A stretch of 64,000 nucleotides of DNA, taken from the NCBI GenBank assembly GCA_020543525.1, contig JAHYIO010000001.1, positions 1,488,001 through 1,552,000 on the forward strand, given 5' to 3'. Below, piece after piece: positions 1-11,206 of the stretch. Each line of letters opens with the position of its first letter. Within the stretch, counting starts at the first letter, position 1. The translations under genes and the position numbers were made by a program. This DNA is from Coriolopsis trogii (taxonomy: Eukaryota > Basidiomycota > Agaricomycetes > Polyporales > Polyporaceae). Below the pieces are notes generated by a model that was given only the letters and a program-made list of their open reading frames with translations, had not been told where the DNA came from and did no database searches.

Positions 1-622
1 CGTCTGCGCCCGGTATTTGGCCGTTGCGTGGGTGTTTTACGATGAGCTCATTCAAGCGCACCATACCTTTGGAGAGCATCCGGAACAGGTGTTTGGCATG
101 GCGCAATTTAAGAGTGACGTTGAGGGACGCAAGACGATGGACGTGGCTGGCCAATAGACCAGACGTGTATTTCGAAAAACCGCTGATACTCAGATAAATC
201 TCGCGTGGCCAAGAGCGTTCGAGTGCCATGTTGAAACAGTGAATCGCGCCCGAATCTAGGTCAGGAGTTTGCCCTCGATGATCAACGGGTAAGCGGAGCA
301 TGTCAACCCAGAATTCGGACGTCCTAAGGAGTAAGTCACGCCACAAGCGACAAACGTGGAGGAGCTTGAGATCCCCAATGTCCTGCGGATGGATGAGGGC
401 GAATATCTCCATGACGACTTCCGGCGGAAGGTGGCGATGAAGAGGGGCACGTTTGTTGTGAATAGAGCTGAGAAGACGGGCATACTCCTGATGATAGACA
501 ATCTTGGAAAGGAGCCACGGTTGTTCCTCAGAATTAGGTAGGGACGCCAGCATTTCCTTGTCTTCTTGGGATAAGCTGACAGCAAACTCCCCCCGGTCCG
601 TTTGACCTTGTAATGAGCCCAT
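1..622 (-). CDS. F-box/LRR-type protein, N-terminal part (cut by left window edge)
   Basis: The minus strand is open without interruption from an ATG at 622 to the window edge, about 207 codons. The protein starts MGSLQGQTDRGEF and continues through 'HLPPEVVMEIFALIHPQDIG', 'LKLLHVCRLWRDLLLRTSEFW' (quoted in pieces), which is the typical F-box of basidiomycete F-box/leucine-rich proteins: LPPEV..EIF, a helix, then VCRxWRxL..xxPxLW. Downstream residues (SWPREIYLSIS..., then ASLNVTLKL) look like the start of leucine-rich repeats. Such proteins are usually substrate receptors of SCF ubiquitin ligases through Skp1; the substrate cannot be inferred. The C-terminus lies outside the window. No intron is needed in the visible part. 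The family assignment is fairly secure, the exact role unknown. Confidence 0.75.
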   Translation of the reverse strand, partial: MGSLQGQTDRGEFAVSLSQEDKEMLASLPNSEEQPWLLSKIVYHQEYARLLSSIHNKRAPLHRHLPPEVVMEIFALIHPQDIGDLKLLHVCRLWRDLLLRTSEFWVDMLRLPVDHRGQTPDLDSGAIHCFNMALERSWPREIYLSISGFSKYTSGLLASHVHRLASLNVTLKLRHAKHLFRMLSKGMVRLNELIVKHPRNGQIPGAD

Positions 623-1239
623 ATACGTTACTTGTACTGGGTAGAGGATGAGGATGCGTCCCTAAAGAGTAAGTGGGAAACGTACGTCGTGGAACGGAGA
701 TGAGCAGGGGACGTCGTGAGGTGAGGAAGACAAGCGCGCATGTATGTGGGTGTGGCGATGTTAGCTGACAAATCCGTTATTACTATTTAGTGATGCGCTG
801 TGGCTGGAGATCGCAGTGGCCCGATGTTGCAGACAAGTCCTGTATACGAGATGATATGGATTGACGTTGTAGTAAGTTACATCCATGCGGCCTGTATGTT
901 CCACGAGCGACCCCAGCTAGTCCTTGCCATCGGGCGCAACACAGCTGTGTGTAACGCTTACAAGTCACCCCAACGTGTCCTGTAAACTTTAATAGCAGTA
1001 TTCGCCTACGGACTCTGGCACTTCTCATGACCAAGGTAGATGATCTGTCGGCCTCCACGCGTTTTGTGATATATAATGGAATAAGATTATCGTCAAAACG
1101 AAGACTGCATGGGTATATGCTAGGTGTCGGAAGCGTAACGTGTAGATCGAGAGCCAACCATCAAGGAGGTCTCCTGTACACCACCCATCCGTAGCCTCGT
1201 GAATGCGTTCTTCAAGTCCACTGCCCACGTGTCTCGCGC
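623..1239. other. intergenic, no gene seen
   Basis: Contains the upstream region of the F-box gene and the 3' flank of the GH16 gene. The short open frames here resemble no family, and I saw no repeats. Confidence 0.5.
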
Positions 1240-2670
1240 CTACTCATAGACGTGAACACCAGCGATGTCCCAGAAGGCATCAGCGAATGCGCCCGGGTTC
1301 TGGTTGACGAAGCCTGGAGAAGGACGCAAACGACCAGTCAGAATTTGCGCCGATGGAGAGAGGCAGTTCAACTCACTCGCACAATCACCGGGGCAGCCAC
1401 CCCTGTCGTTGAAGAATAACGGGAGACCGGCCCAGTCGCCGCCTGTACAAATGCGTCAGCAAAGCGTTCGGTGCGACTCGGGGCGATGTGCCCGAGGCGA
1501 CACTCACAGAACGTCAAGTTGATGACGATGTTGTGCGCCCCGAAGTGGGAGGGGATGTCGCACTGATCCGGAACGAACAACGCCGCGGGTGTGCCCTGCA
1601 GGACGAGAAGGTCGGTTAGCAACGATTCCGTACGTGTCGCGCGCCAATCCCTGCGCGAGAGCGCAGGATACGCTAATTCAATAGTAGAGCAAATGTTGTC
1701 GTACTCACCCATGCGTCGGTGTTCACGGACCCACCGGCGGTCTTGACGTCCGCCGGGACAGCAGGGTCGTTGCGCGACCAGAACCAGACCTTGATGAACG
1801 CGGTCGTGCGCTCCATCGCGTAGAACCCTCCGCCGGCGGCGTTGAACGACTTGCCATAGCTGTTTGGCGTCACCGCCTGCACACCACAGCCCGCGTTCCC
1901 GTCAGCGTTCGAGTCACAGTTGTTCGTGACGGGGGTTCTGCACAGGAACATAGATTCAGTCCGGGTCCAGACGCACTCAGAACAACGCGAAAATTCACCC
2001 GGTCATCGCCCGCCCGACGGCTGGTTGTGCGCAGTTCGGGCTCGTGTGCAGCGTCATCTGGTTGGGCTCGATATCGTTCGTTCCCTCCAGCTACAAAGCA
2101 GTGTCAGTCGCGCCCGTACTGGATACACGACAAGAGTGATACGTACGATGTCGACTTCGCCGTTGGCAGGCCACGCAGCCTCATCGACTTCCCAAGCCGC
2201 GGGCCACGTTCCACAGCCTTGTGGCATATGCCTGATGTCAAAGCTGGAGAGAGATCAGCATGGTGATACAGCGCAGGATGGTGATGTGTGGCGTACACAG
2301 TGACATGGGTGTTGTAGGCGTTGTTGCTCTTGATGCGTACTGAGTTTCGTCCAGGACCCGCGGGGTCGAGAGTGCTGAAACTATCAGCGCGCATGATGAA
2401 GGACGTGTCCGTCGCGAAGGTCAGGTTCTGCGCAAGGGCAGTCGCCTGGTCAACATAGTTGCTGCAGCGGGGAGGCGAGTCAGTGAATCATTAGTATCCG
2501 ATATCAACATTTACCACTAACACTCTGCCGTGAGTCGGGTCAGCAATCGCTTGATGACTGAAGCCGGTCAGGAAGGCTTGGCCGACAAACGCGTCCTTCA
2601 AGGGGTACGTTGCTCCCAGAGCAGTCGTGCAAAGAGCGGAGACGGCGAACAGCGCAGCTGTCGAACGCAT
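1240..2670 (-). CDS. Secreted GH16 family endo-beta-1,3(4)-glucanase
   Basis: Multi-exon gene starting at the ATG at 2670 and ending at the TAG at 1240-1242, roughly 310 residues. Residues 1-19 (MRSTAALFAVSALCTTALG) form a signal peptide. The family core reads FDIRHMPQGCGTWPAAWEV, then NGEVDILEGTND, then NQMTLHTSPNC. The E-V-D-I-L-E segment is the GH16 ExDxxE active site with nucleophile and acid/base glutamates intact. The C-terminus (GDWAG, CASFVNQNPGAFADAFWDI, VHVYE) matches fungal laminarinase-type GH16 enzymes. Introns interrupt after GRV, after HVTV, inside the active-site exon just after EVDI, and near the C-terminus; all have GT..AG ends. The enzyme probably cleaves beta-1,3/1,4- or 1,3/1,6-glucan in the cell wall or substrate. 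Exact specificity cannot be read from the sequence. Confidence 0.9.
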
Positions 2671-4148
2671 GACGATAATCGTAAGGGAAAGAGGAGGAAT
2701 GAGTGAAGGGGTTGAAATCCACAGGATCTGAGGGACTTCTTCCTCGGATGGTCCCCTTTAAGTAGAAGCACGCATGGGCTTTACGATCACGCGTGGCCGC
2801 GCCTGCTGCGCAAAAGCGCAAGGGGGCGCGGAAGCACGGATCATCCTTTATGATGTAGACGTTTGCGTGGATCTGACATATGGGCTTTCATGTACGATCA
2901 TGCAGTGGAAGCCTGTTGTCAACATGGCGACGATCAAAGTCTATGCAGTGACGAAAGTGACCATGCGGACAATGACAGACACAAGGTAAAGCGGCGGATC
3001 CTAGCGAAGCCTGTGTTGTCACGAGTGAGTAAACTTGTATTTGTGATTACGATTAGGCTGACCCGCAGCGTCATTGGTACAGAGATATGTGCCAAGTAAC
3101 GAAGACTTGGAAGACTTGGAGCTGGAACGAGCTGGTATGCCGGGCGAGTACTTACTGCCATTGTGCTTGTCGTGGCCTCCGAGAGTCAAAGAGAAAGCAA
3201 CGCGCCCTTGCCAACTCTACCTTGTTTAGGAGACGATGGCAAGCGCATTGAAAATATTGAAATCATGGCCTCGACTGCAGTAGTTGCTAAGGCCGACTCG
3301 CCTTGTCTTCTCGCAGACTGCGAGGAGTGAGCGCTGATGATGACGAGTACTTACATCTATCATTTCGTGAGCGTCAGTCGAAGCTCAGGGAGTAGCGATG
3401 ACATGGGCGCGCGAGTACACATCTGGGTCATCATGCCTCGATGTTGAGCTGTTGGAACCCGATGAAGTTCATCCTGAGTTGACAATATGCTTTTCATGAG
3501 CATTTGCTCAGTATGACGCACGAACCTATGGCGTACGAACGGACGTGATAGAAGTACATACTATTCACCATCATGGGAATGTTAGTTGCTACAGCACTTG
3601 CCTAGCAGAAGCTGACATGGGCCATACGCACCAAATGGTCACAGAGAAGAACTTAAGCATGTGTCCAAGACGCCTCTTAGGTCCAATGGTTAAGCAGCAC
3701 ACATCCGCGCCTTCTCAGTTGTTCGATGATGGCATGGAGTCGCTAAGGCAGTTGGAAGAACCGGTCTCGGGGTAATCCAAGCGTATAGCGACGTCAATTT
3801 GCGGCACAGACTCGGGCAAATGGAGTCGAGGGAGACCCCAAGCCTCAAGCATGAAAAGGACAGAGGATCAGAGCAGCGTGGCCCGGTGAACATGGAGGAC
3901 GCGTGAGGCCATCGCGCGACACGGGGAAGCGCCCATGATGCCGACGGGGGCTGTGGGGGAGGGATGGACGGGGCAGCTGACCGTGACCACGACTGGGACA
4001 ATCATGCACACCGCCGCCCCGGGATTCTTGGAAGCCGACGGCGGGGTCGTGTATTCAGCACTCCTTCGTCTTCTTCTGAGACTCGCCGCCACCCAGGTTG
4101 TAGTCGCACGCAGCTTTCTGAACCCAGCGCTCATCGTCTAGTACTACC
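2671..4148. other. intergenic 1.5 kb, no supported gene
   Basis: Separates the divergent GH16 and thiolase genes and so holds both promoters. An open frame of 76 codons at 3545-3775 and others near 3700-4140 have no recognisable domain. No repeat structure was seen. Confidence 0.45.
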
Positions 4149-6296
4149 ATGCCAGGCAAAGGTCGGAGGACGTTCATTGTCGGGGTCGGATGCACCGCGT
4201 TCATCAAGGTGAGTAGCATTTACAGGTGCGAGAGCTTCGTGTGCTGAACAGGAGCTTCGTAAAGCCCCGTGGCTTGAGAACGACAGAAGAGGTGAGTGAG
4301 CACCAGTTCGGTCACTTACAGGCTGTATCTCAGTGTGATCGTGCTAGATGGGTTTGGAGGCCGCAACGAAGGCGCTGCTCGACGCTGGTTAGTCCAGTAT
4401 GTCTGTGAATCCACCTCTGACTCAACAAGTACACCCAGGCTTGACGTACGACGAAATTCAAGCGGCGTATGTCGGCTACTGCTACGGGGACTCTACTGCT
4501 GGCCAAGTGAGTTTACTCCTGTCAACAACCCAGGCCGTCAGGCTCAGTCTACCTCAGAGAGCATTGTACCAACTTGGCATGACCGGCATCCCGATCACCA
4601 ATGTGAACAACAACTGCTCGACCGGCAGTACCGCGCTCTACAACGCCAATACCCTCGTCAAATCCGGCCTCTACGACTGCATCCTTGCCCTTGGGTTCGA
4701 GCGCATGTCGCGCGGAAGCCTCGGCACGGCCTATCCCGACCGAGAGCCCCCTACGAAGGTGTTCGGCGACGCGTCTTACGAACTCGAGGAGACCCTGAGT
4801 GCGGGCAAGAACCACGGCCCGGGCGCGCCCCGCATGTTCGCCAACGGCGCGCAGGAGTACTTCGACAAGTATGGCGCAGATATCAATCATCTTGCTCAGA
4901 TCGGTGAGTGATGTTCCTGTTCCTCAACAGACGTTGAGATGGTATGCGGGATGGCTAACTCGGGTGCTGGCAGCGAGCAAGAACCACAAGCACTCGGTCA
5001 ACAACCCCTACTCGCAATTCCGCGACGGATGGACGGTCGAACAAGTCCTCGCGGCCCCGAAGATCACCAAGCAGTTGACCAAGTTCATGTGTAGCCCAAC
5101 GTCGGTCAGATCATTTCTTCTCTTGACAGAGCTTTACGCTCATGGCATTGTTTGTTACCAGGATGGCGCGGCATGCTGCATCGTCGTCTCCGAAGACTTC
5201 GTCCGCCAACATGGCCTGCAGAACCAAGCAATCGAGATCGTCGCCCAGGCGCTGACTACCGATGACCCAGCCACGTTCGAGACGAGGAGCGCCATGAACG
5301 TCGTCGGGTATACTATGTCGAAGAACTGTGCCGACCAGGTTTTCGCAGACGCCGGCTTCAAGGGCAGGGACGGTCGCGACCAAGTTGGGGTTGTCGAGTT
5401 GCACGACTGTTTCGCAGCCAACGAGGCACGCCACACAGTCTGTCCTCGCAACAGTGGACGTATAGCTGACTCGGGCCCCCGACAGCTTCTTACCTACGAC
5501 GCCCTCGGCCTGTGCGAGCCTGGCCAGGCGCACAAGCTTGTCGAGCGCGGTGATAACACGGTACGTCTACCCATCCCCTGGCCGCCACACCGCCACTACC
5601 TCCGCCTCCTTACGTTTCTAATTGTTCACGGGACGTGGTAGTACGGAGGCAAGTACGTGATCAACCCCAGCGGCGGCCTTGAAGCCAAGGGCCACCCTCT
5701 CGGCGCGACAGGACTGGGCATGCATTTCTACATCACAAGTGAGTTGACCGCTCTTTCCCCTCGAACGTGTACTGATTGGCCATCGGCCCCCCCTCTCGAA
5801 TCAGTGCAATTGCGGCAGTGTGAGTGTCCGCGGACAATGTCGCCTGCATATGAATTTAAGCTGACCATATGGTGCACCTAATGTCCTAATGAAAACTTCA
5901 TACCCGGAATTGTCAATGCGCATGCTCAATCTCGGACCTGAACTGGAACTGGGATTGGTACCCTACAGGGGCTGGTCCGATGCAGGCCCCAGGACTCTTT
6001 GACGTCCCTGACAAGCGCGGCAAGTACGGCCTTGTGCACAACATTGGTCTCGGCGGCGCAGTCGTCTGCAGCCTTCTCCGGCGGCCAGAGTTCTACTCCG
6101 AAGGCGGCGACGACGGTCGGAAGAGGTGTGTCGGCTTTCCATCGTCCACTGACTCTTCATGCTGACGACGATGGTGGTCGCTCTTAGGCTGGGGTACAAC
6201 CACGCACACGAGTGCCGGCCGATCACCCGCGCGGACGTGGACAAGGTAAAGGCGAAGAAGAACTCGCCCTACATCTTGCAGCTGGCGAAGTTGTAA
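4149..6296 (+). CDS. Peroxisomal SCP-x type 3-ketoacyl-CoA thiolase (sterol carrier protein X thiolase domain)
   Basis: At least nine exons; start at the ATG at 4149 ([20 protein letters not shown]), which continues after an intron into PRGLRTTEE, giving the family's FIKPRG motif. Then come [29 protein letters not shown] with the nucleophilic cysteine, [12 protein letters not shown] with the catalytic histidine, and [14 protein letters not shown] with the C-terminal thiolase GHP motif. The protein ends QLAKL, and AKL is a canonical peroxisomal targeting signal 1. In SCP-x proteins this domain cleaves 3-ketoacyl-CoA, often of branched-chain or bile-acid-type acyl chains, in peroxisomal beta-oxidation. 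No SCP2 sterol-carrier domain follows, so this is the thiolase-only form. It is convergent with the next gene. Confidence 0.93.
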
Positions 6297-6615
6297 AGAG
6301 TGATTTTGGTCTGGATGTACGATAGCATTGTGGGATATGTATTATATGCAAAGTTGCTGCTTACAATCAGAATGGCAAACTCTGGTACTTCGTGCTGAAG
6401 ATGAAAGAACAGGAATCAAGTGATGTATAGCACTGGTAAGCGGGCGCAAACGCACACCCGGGGTATACTCTACACATCAGCTAATATCTTGTCATACGAG
6501 CTTGTGAGAAAAACGCATACATCTTGGACGCAGCGACGCAATTTCTTATTATCATGATCATGCACCCTTCATGCCCTATGTGTGACAAGAGCATGCCCAA
6601 CACGACAAACGCTCT
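6297..6615. other. convergent intergenic region
   Basis: Holds the 3' ends of the thiolase gene and the SPT small-subunit gene, which point at each other. It is AT-richer than the flanking coding DNA. Nothing else was seen. Confidence 0.5.
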
Positions 6616-7283
6616 TCACAGCTCCGTTGCAGCGTCCGCACCCTGCCCCGCGAGACTCCCAGCAGAGGACGCAATGTTCGCGATCGAGGACAGCGACGTG
6701 TTAAAGCCCCACGACGCAATGTCCTTGAGGCGACCGAGCGATTCCGTGATATCGACGCCTGCGCCAGAACCTTCGCTGGGGATGTCGCGCCCGAAGAGGT
6801 AGTACGACGCCCGTGCGCTGAGGAACGCGAGGTGGTGGGGAAGATAGAGGACAGCGCCCATGGCAAGCAGGCCGAACCAGACGTACATCACGACCACTGT
6901 TCAAACGTTCATGCATGTTGAAGAGAGGCAGACCGTCGTCAGCACAAGTCTTGAAACCGGTGGGATGGATTGTGGGACAGCGCGCCGAATCATCCGTCGG
7001 CTTGGGTAGGAAGCCTAGGGGCGGCGAGAATGACAAGCTCCAAGAAAAGTGAGCACTCACAGACCAGGGCTTTCTCCCAAGGTTCCAGCATGGACAACGC
7101 AAAGGTCACTTCGACCCATAGACGTCTCCGCCACAGGAAGTGGCCTATGAACGACTTAGGCGGCCTATAAGGGAGCTGCAGCCTGAAGAGGACATCCATC
7201 GTGCTCGTTTCACGTTTCCACTCCGCATATGACATCGCCGCGGTGTGGTACTCCGGGTTGGGGATTGTCGTCGAGGAAGACAT
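6616..7283 (-). CDS. Serine palmitoyltransferase small-subunit-like membrane protein
   Basis: Two exons. Exon 1 from the ATG at 7283 (MSSSTTIPNPEYH...) ends in 'FALSMLEPWEKALV'. A GT..AG intron (about 6896-7056) follows, and exon 2 opens LVVMYVWFGLLAMGAVLYLP HHLAFL. The MLEPWE box followed by one long hydrophobic helix and a [PH]xH segment is the hallmark of ssSPT proteins (Pfam SPT_ssu-like), which bind and stimulate the serine palmitoyltransferase core at the ER, the first step of sphingolipid synthesis. The predicted length of about 168 residues is more than twice that of the animal subunits (about 70). The extra sequence lies N-terminal of the box and in a Ser/Ala/Gly-rich C-terminal tail. 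An upstream in-frame ATG at 7373 would add 30 residues. Family call is good; function is inferred from the motif. Confidence 0.75.
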
Positions 7284-8034
7284 GGCGTGGGGATGGGTCG
7301 TCAGTGGTGATAGACTGGTGGTGGAGGATGTCGTGTTCTTGTTGGACGTGGTGGGTCTGAATCTATACACCAAGCACGGTCTAGGGAGACGTCAAGGCAC
7401 TTGGCTAAGGAGGACAGATGGAATGGCGGAGAGGCGCAAATGGCGGTGGGAGAACATGGGCTGCAATAAAAGACGTCGCGAGCGCTTCTGGGGCAACCGC
7501 TGGACTTCGGAATCGCTAGCTCGCGAATTCGCTCCTCTCTGAACTTTCATGATCAAGTGCGACGACCATGAGATCTCGGGTCGTGTAGGTGACACGGTCA
7601 CAGCATAGTCCTGCTTCGTATGCTGCGCGGGTACGTACTCCAACCGAGCTCATCTATCTAAATGTTTTAGATATCCACCGCAGAAGGACAAGTGCTGCCA
7701 TCGACGGCATATGCAAAGTCAGGAAGCATACGCAACTAGTATCTCACCTCACATTATGTCCACGTAGCCGCCAAGAGAGTATGTTAGACGGCAGGAAAAC
7801 CCGCCCATGCCTCTCAGCAATGACATGAGCGCCCCCGTCGGGCGTATGCAAATCCATTTGTCTCACGAATGGGTATGTTACTGAATGCGAGCAAATATCA
7901 TACACTATGTCTGATCTGATTACGAGGTATACAGGATCTGACGAATCACACTGTTACTTGTAACGAACGCAAGATTATCACTATGTACTTGAAGCCGTAT
8001 AGGTAGGGGCCAAGAGCTGGACGGTAGACATCGA
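7284..8034. other. intergenic, no gene seen
   Basis: Upstream region of the ssSPT-like gene and 3' flank of the small gene at 8035. Open frames such as the one at 7201-7542 are shadows or unsupported. Confidence 0.45.
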
Positions 8035-8598
8035 CTAGCGAGTCTTCCTTGGTGGAAGTACCCAAGCGAGGTTGTCGTCGTCGAGCAGCTCTGCAACCTC
8101 GCGAGACTGTTGTCTCCTACGCTGGTCACGAGGCCGTGGATGCCACGAACGGCCGGAGGTCCGACTTGCGGGACGAGTCCATGCGTTATCATCCTCCTCC
8201 GAGTTCTCAGCTTTCTAGATGCATCCGTACGTACGTCAGTCTCATGCTCACACAGAAGCTACAAAAGGAATACTCACACTGGGAGAGGTACTGGCAAAGC
8301 TGAACATGCTACTGGAGGCATCGGGACGTTGCAGGCGTGTCGGGTCCTGTCAATAACGGTCCAGTCAGTGTGCGGTGGTGGATACACGGTGAGCGTCAGC
8401 TTACTTTGGCAGCAGCATGTCGGCCAAGTCGGCGAATGACGCCCTTCAATCCCCTGTCAGGACGTTCACGGGAGTTGGTGTTCTAAGAGTTCATGGCTAG
8501 TGAGTATCTTCCGTACCATGGACAGTAGAGAGTAACAAGCTCACTATTTGGTTTCCATAGGAGGGCAAGTCGACGTGAGAGGAAGAGTCGGTGATCAT
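8035..8598 (-). CDS. Small hypothetical protein with two DDDNxAW motifs
   Basis: Not a single open frame; pieced together from splice signals. From the ATG at 8598: MITDSSSHVDLPSYGNQI, intron, GVIRRLGRHAAAK, intron, a Ser-rich exon containing MFSFASTSPS, intron, then a final exon of about 59 codons ending at the TAG at 8035-8037. That last exon carries two related elements, 'AENSEEDDNAWTRP' and 'AELLDDDNLAWVLP'. The second is nearly identical in DNA to the last exon of the gene at 11207-11758 (31 of 34 bases over the core). Total about 113 residues. No signal peptide or membrane segment; strongly hydrophilic with a basic stretch (RDQRRRQQSRE) between the two motifs. Function unknown. The last exon is convincing by its paralogue; the upstream exon joins and the start are less certain. 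Confidence 0.5.
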
Positions 8599-10910
8599 TG
8601 TGCTAGGTGTGAGGGGTGGAGGATATCGTTTACGGTGAAGATGGGCGTGAGCGCGATTGTTGTTCTGGTATGTCACTCCGATACTCTGCCCTTCTCTTAT
8701 ATATTGCGCTGAACGACCATCCTCCGGACCTAGCCAAGAGTGCTGCGGCCCAATGCTGTCTCGGCTTAGTCTCAGCTTCGGTGCCTTTATGGTCAGCTGA
8801 AGGATTCGTAAGTGATCTCACATCGCCTCAGAAGCGTCATGGAAGCGGAGCCCTTACCCTCCCGAGTGTGTAAAACTCCCGAATGCTTTTTGCAGCAAGT
8901 GTTTTGGGTGGTGGCTGCTCTCACGGCCCACCGGCTACCTGTGTGGCCTCAAAGCTCTCACCGTACCGGACACGTTCGGGTTACAGATGACGTCGCTCGG
9001 AGCCCACCGTATGACCTCGCCGAACGTTGGAATCACGATTCACTATGCACCGGGACGCTTCCCGTAGGTTCACCAGCTCCTTGGACATTCATCGACGCGA
9101 CAATCGCGCTACCTAGTGCGACTCATCGTGGGTGTTTTCCCTTCGCCAGCACTCAGCTGTAGATGTCCTTCTTACTGCGCCCCAGTTAGCCTCTCGACGC
9201 TTCAAGAACCAACCACCTGGAGAAAGCCCCAACCTTCCCCCTGCTTGTCTTCCTGCTTTGAATCCCGCCCCGTTGACCATTTCCCATACACTATGCTCAA
9301 CCGCAATTAGAGCAGCAATGGCAATGTAGCAATGTAGGCCTGGGTCACGCACCACTTTGGTTCCTCTGCTTGCTCAATATCCCTCCGCCAATAGAACAAA
9401 CTTGGCAAGTCACACCAAGGAGGAATTGAGCGCTTGAGCTATTGACAGGGAAGTATACCATATATCACTCTCCGACGCCTTTCGGCTACACCTTCCACGA
9501 CACAGGCATTGCCGAAAGATTAGATCCGCTCTGTGGCTGCGCTACAAGCAAATTGGGCCATGAGTTTCCCCTTCGCTGAGCGCTGGGCGTTCAGTATATT
9601 GCCATTTGTGGCAGGTGGCGTCCTGGACGCCCAAAGCGCAGTCCGTCCTTGAACAACATTCATCGTCTATTCTGAAGAACTGATTTGGCCAATGGCATTA
9701 GGTGTTGTTGGATGAGATCTCATATTGACTTTGATGTTGACTAAATGCTTCATGCCAGGATCAACCAGGAGGTTGAACATCGATTTGGTTGACGTGGTGG
9801 CGAGTGGCAGCGGTCGCAATCGCGTTGACACCGACGGCGCATTGGCACTGTCAAGTACGACCATATAATTTTGGACACTCCAGCGTCCTGATTGGACACA
9901 TGAGTATGATATCCGGCATAGGCTCACGCATGCTGGTGCTGTTCGATCAGGACCATGACCCATTGGACTCCGGTTGTGCAATGTGGGTGCGCACTCAGTC
10001 AGTCAGTGGTGCCCGTGTACGTCGCGCTTGAGACTGTAGTCTTGGACTGGAGAAAGGTCTAAGTGTATCACGGGTATGCTTGCTGACGCAGCAGATTATC
10101 GGCTTGTACGATGGACCATGACCGATGGCCTTGATCCTGTCCACCAGTGTTGCACTTTGCGTCACGTTATGCGCTTTCTTGACAATATCTCCCTGAACCG
10201 CGAAGGTTCTTCTTCTGCGAAAGTCAGATTTCCGCGCGTTGTCACCCTTTATCTTCCCACATATAGGTCATTTCCGCTGGTGAGTCTGACAAAGTAATCA
10301 CAGAACGCGCCTCTGACAAGGTCACCGTCAGGAACGTTGCACCTCGGTCACGGGGCTGCATTACTGTACTCTTTGTCTTCTCGCTGAGGTCCTAGGAGCG
10401 TCTGCTCGTCGGACATCCGGCAATTCATCAAGGCGCTGAGAACACAAACCCAAACGCAGTCAAAACCACAATAGCTCACTGGCCACCGACATCCGCGCCC
10501 GTCCCGGCACAGGTCACGGAAGGCACAGCAACACAGCGTTTCTCCCGTCATCCTCGCGCTCCTCCGCACTACCCCGCATTCTCCATCCGTCCGAAACTGT
10601 CCGCACCTGCTCAAGATCTCAAGCGACTGGGTCAGCTGGTTTCTTCACGTCGTCGTCCTGAACGCTGGCACGCAGTGGCACCGGCTCCTTGTTCCGGTCT
10701 ACGCAGACGTGGTTCCATCCCTTTGTTGTGCCGAGGTCACTTGCCTCCCATGTCAGCATCATGTCCCGCCTAGAGATGCGGAGTCAGCGGCGAGTCGCTC
10801 ATACCGGTATTGAATGCATTCAGGTTTTCACTTCATTCCAACGTGATTCGCTGGAAGTCCCTCGGCGGCTGCCCGTTGGCGACTTGAATCGAGATCCCCT
10901 GACCCCGCGC
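8599..10910. other. gene-poor stretch of 2.3 kb
   Basis: I find no gene that I can support. A minus-strand open frame at 9667-9981 has a protein-like tail (MFNLLVDPGMKHLVNIKVN) but no recognisable domain and no convincing upstream exons. Frames at 8616-8873 and 8812-9162 look random. The stretch separates the two divergent DDDNLAW genes. Confidence 0.4.
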
Positions 10911-10937
10911 GCCCCACTGTGGGGCAGTTGGTATAAA
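10911..10937 (+). promoter_or_regulatory. Inverted repeat plus TATA box, candidate promoter of the gene at 11207
   Basis: GCCCCAC-T-GTGGGGC (10911-10925) is a perfect inverted repeat with 7-base arms. TATAAA follows at 10932-10937, about 270 bases before the ATG at 11207. A CCCCT (STRE-like) element lies just upstream, around 10895. The arms contain CCCCAC, a core shared by several fungal C2H2 factors. Assignment to the downstream gene is an inference from distance and orientation. Confidence 0.35.
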
Positions 10938-11206
10938 GCTTAAGACGGTGGAGTGTACCCTCAGCTGGTACGTACCGACCCCCGTCCCCGTTTCCATCTG
11001 TCTTTCTTCAGCGACCCCTCTCCAACTTGCCCATTCTACGGATCAAGTGCCTGCAGTCATTCGAAACCGATACTACGGACGTTCTCGCTCAGTCGTTGAC
11101 CATCCGGGAAAACCTCTCCAACGCGTCGCTCCCCTATCTCCGTACTCAATCTCTCGGTGCCGATCGTTCCATACCCACATCCGTCCCCACTCGTCGCATT
11201 CACTCG

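Noticed and set aside
9667..9981. 104-codon minus-strand frame with a protein-like end
   Set aside because: No domain, no upstream exons that join with good splice sites, and isolated in a 2.3-kb gene-poor stretch.
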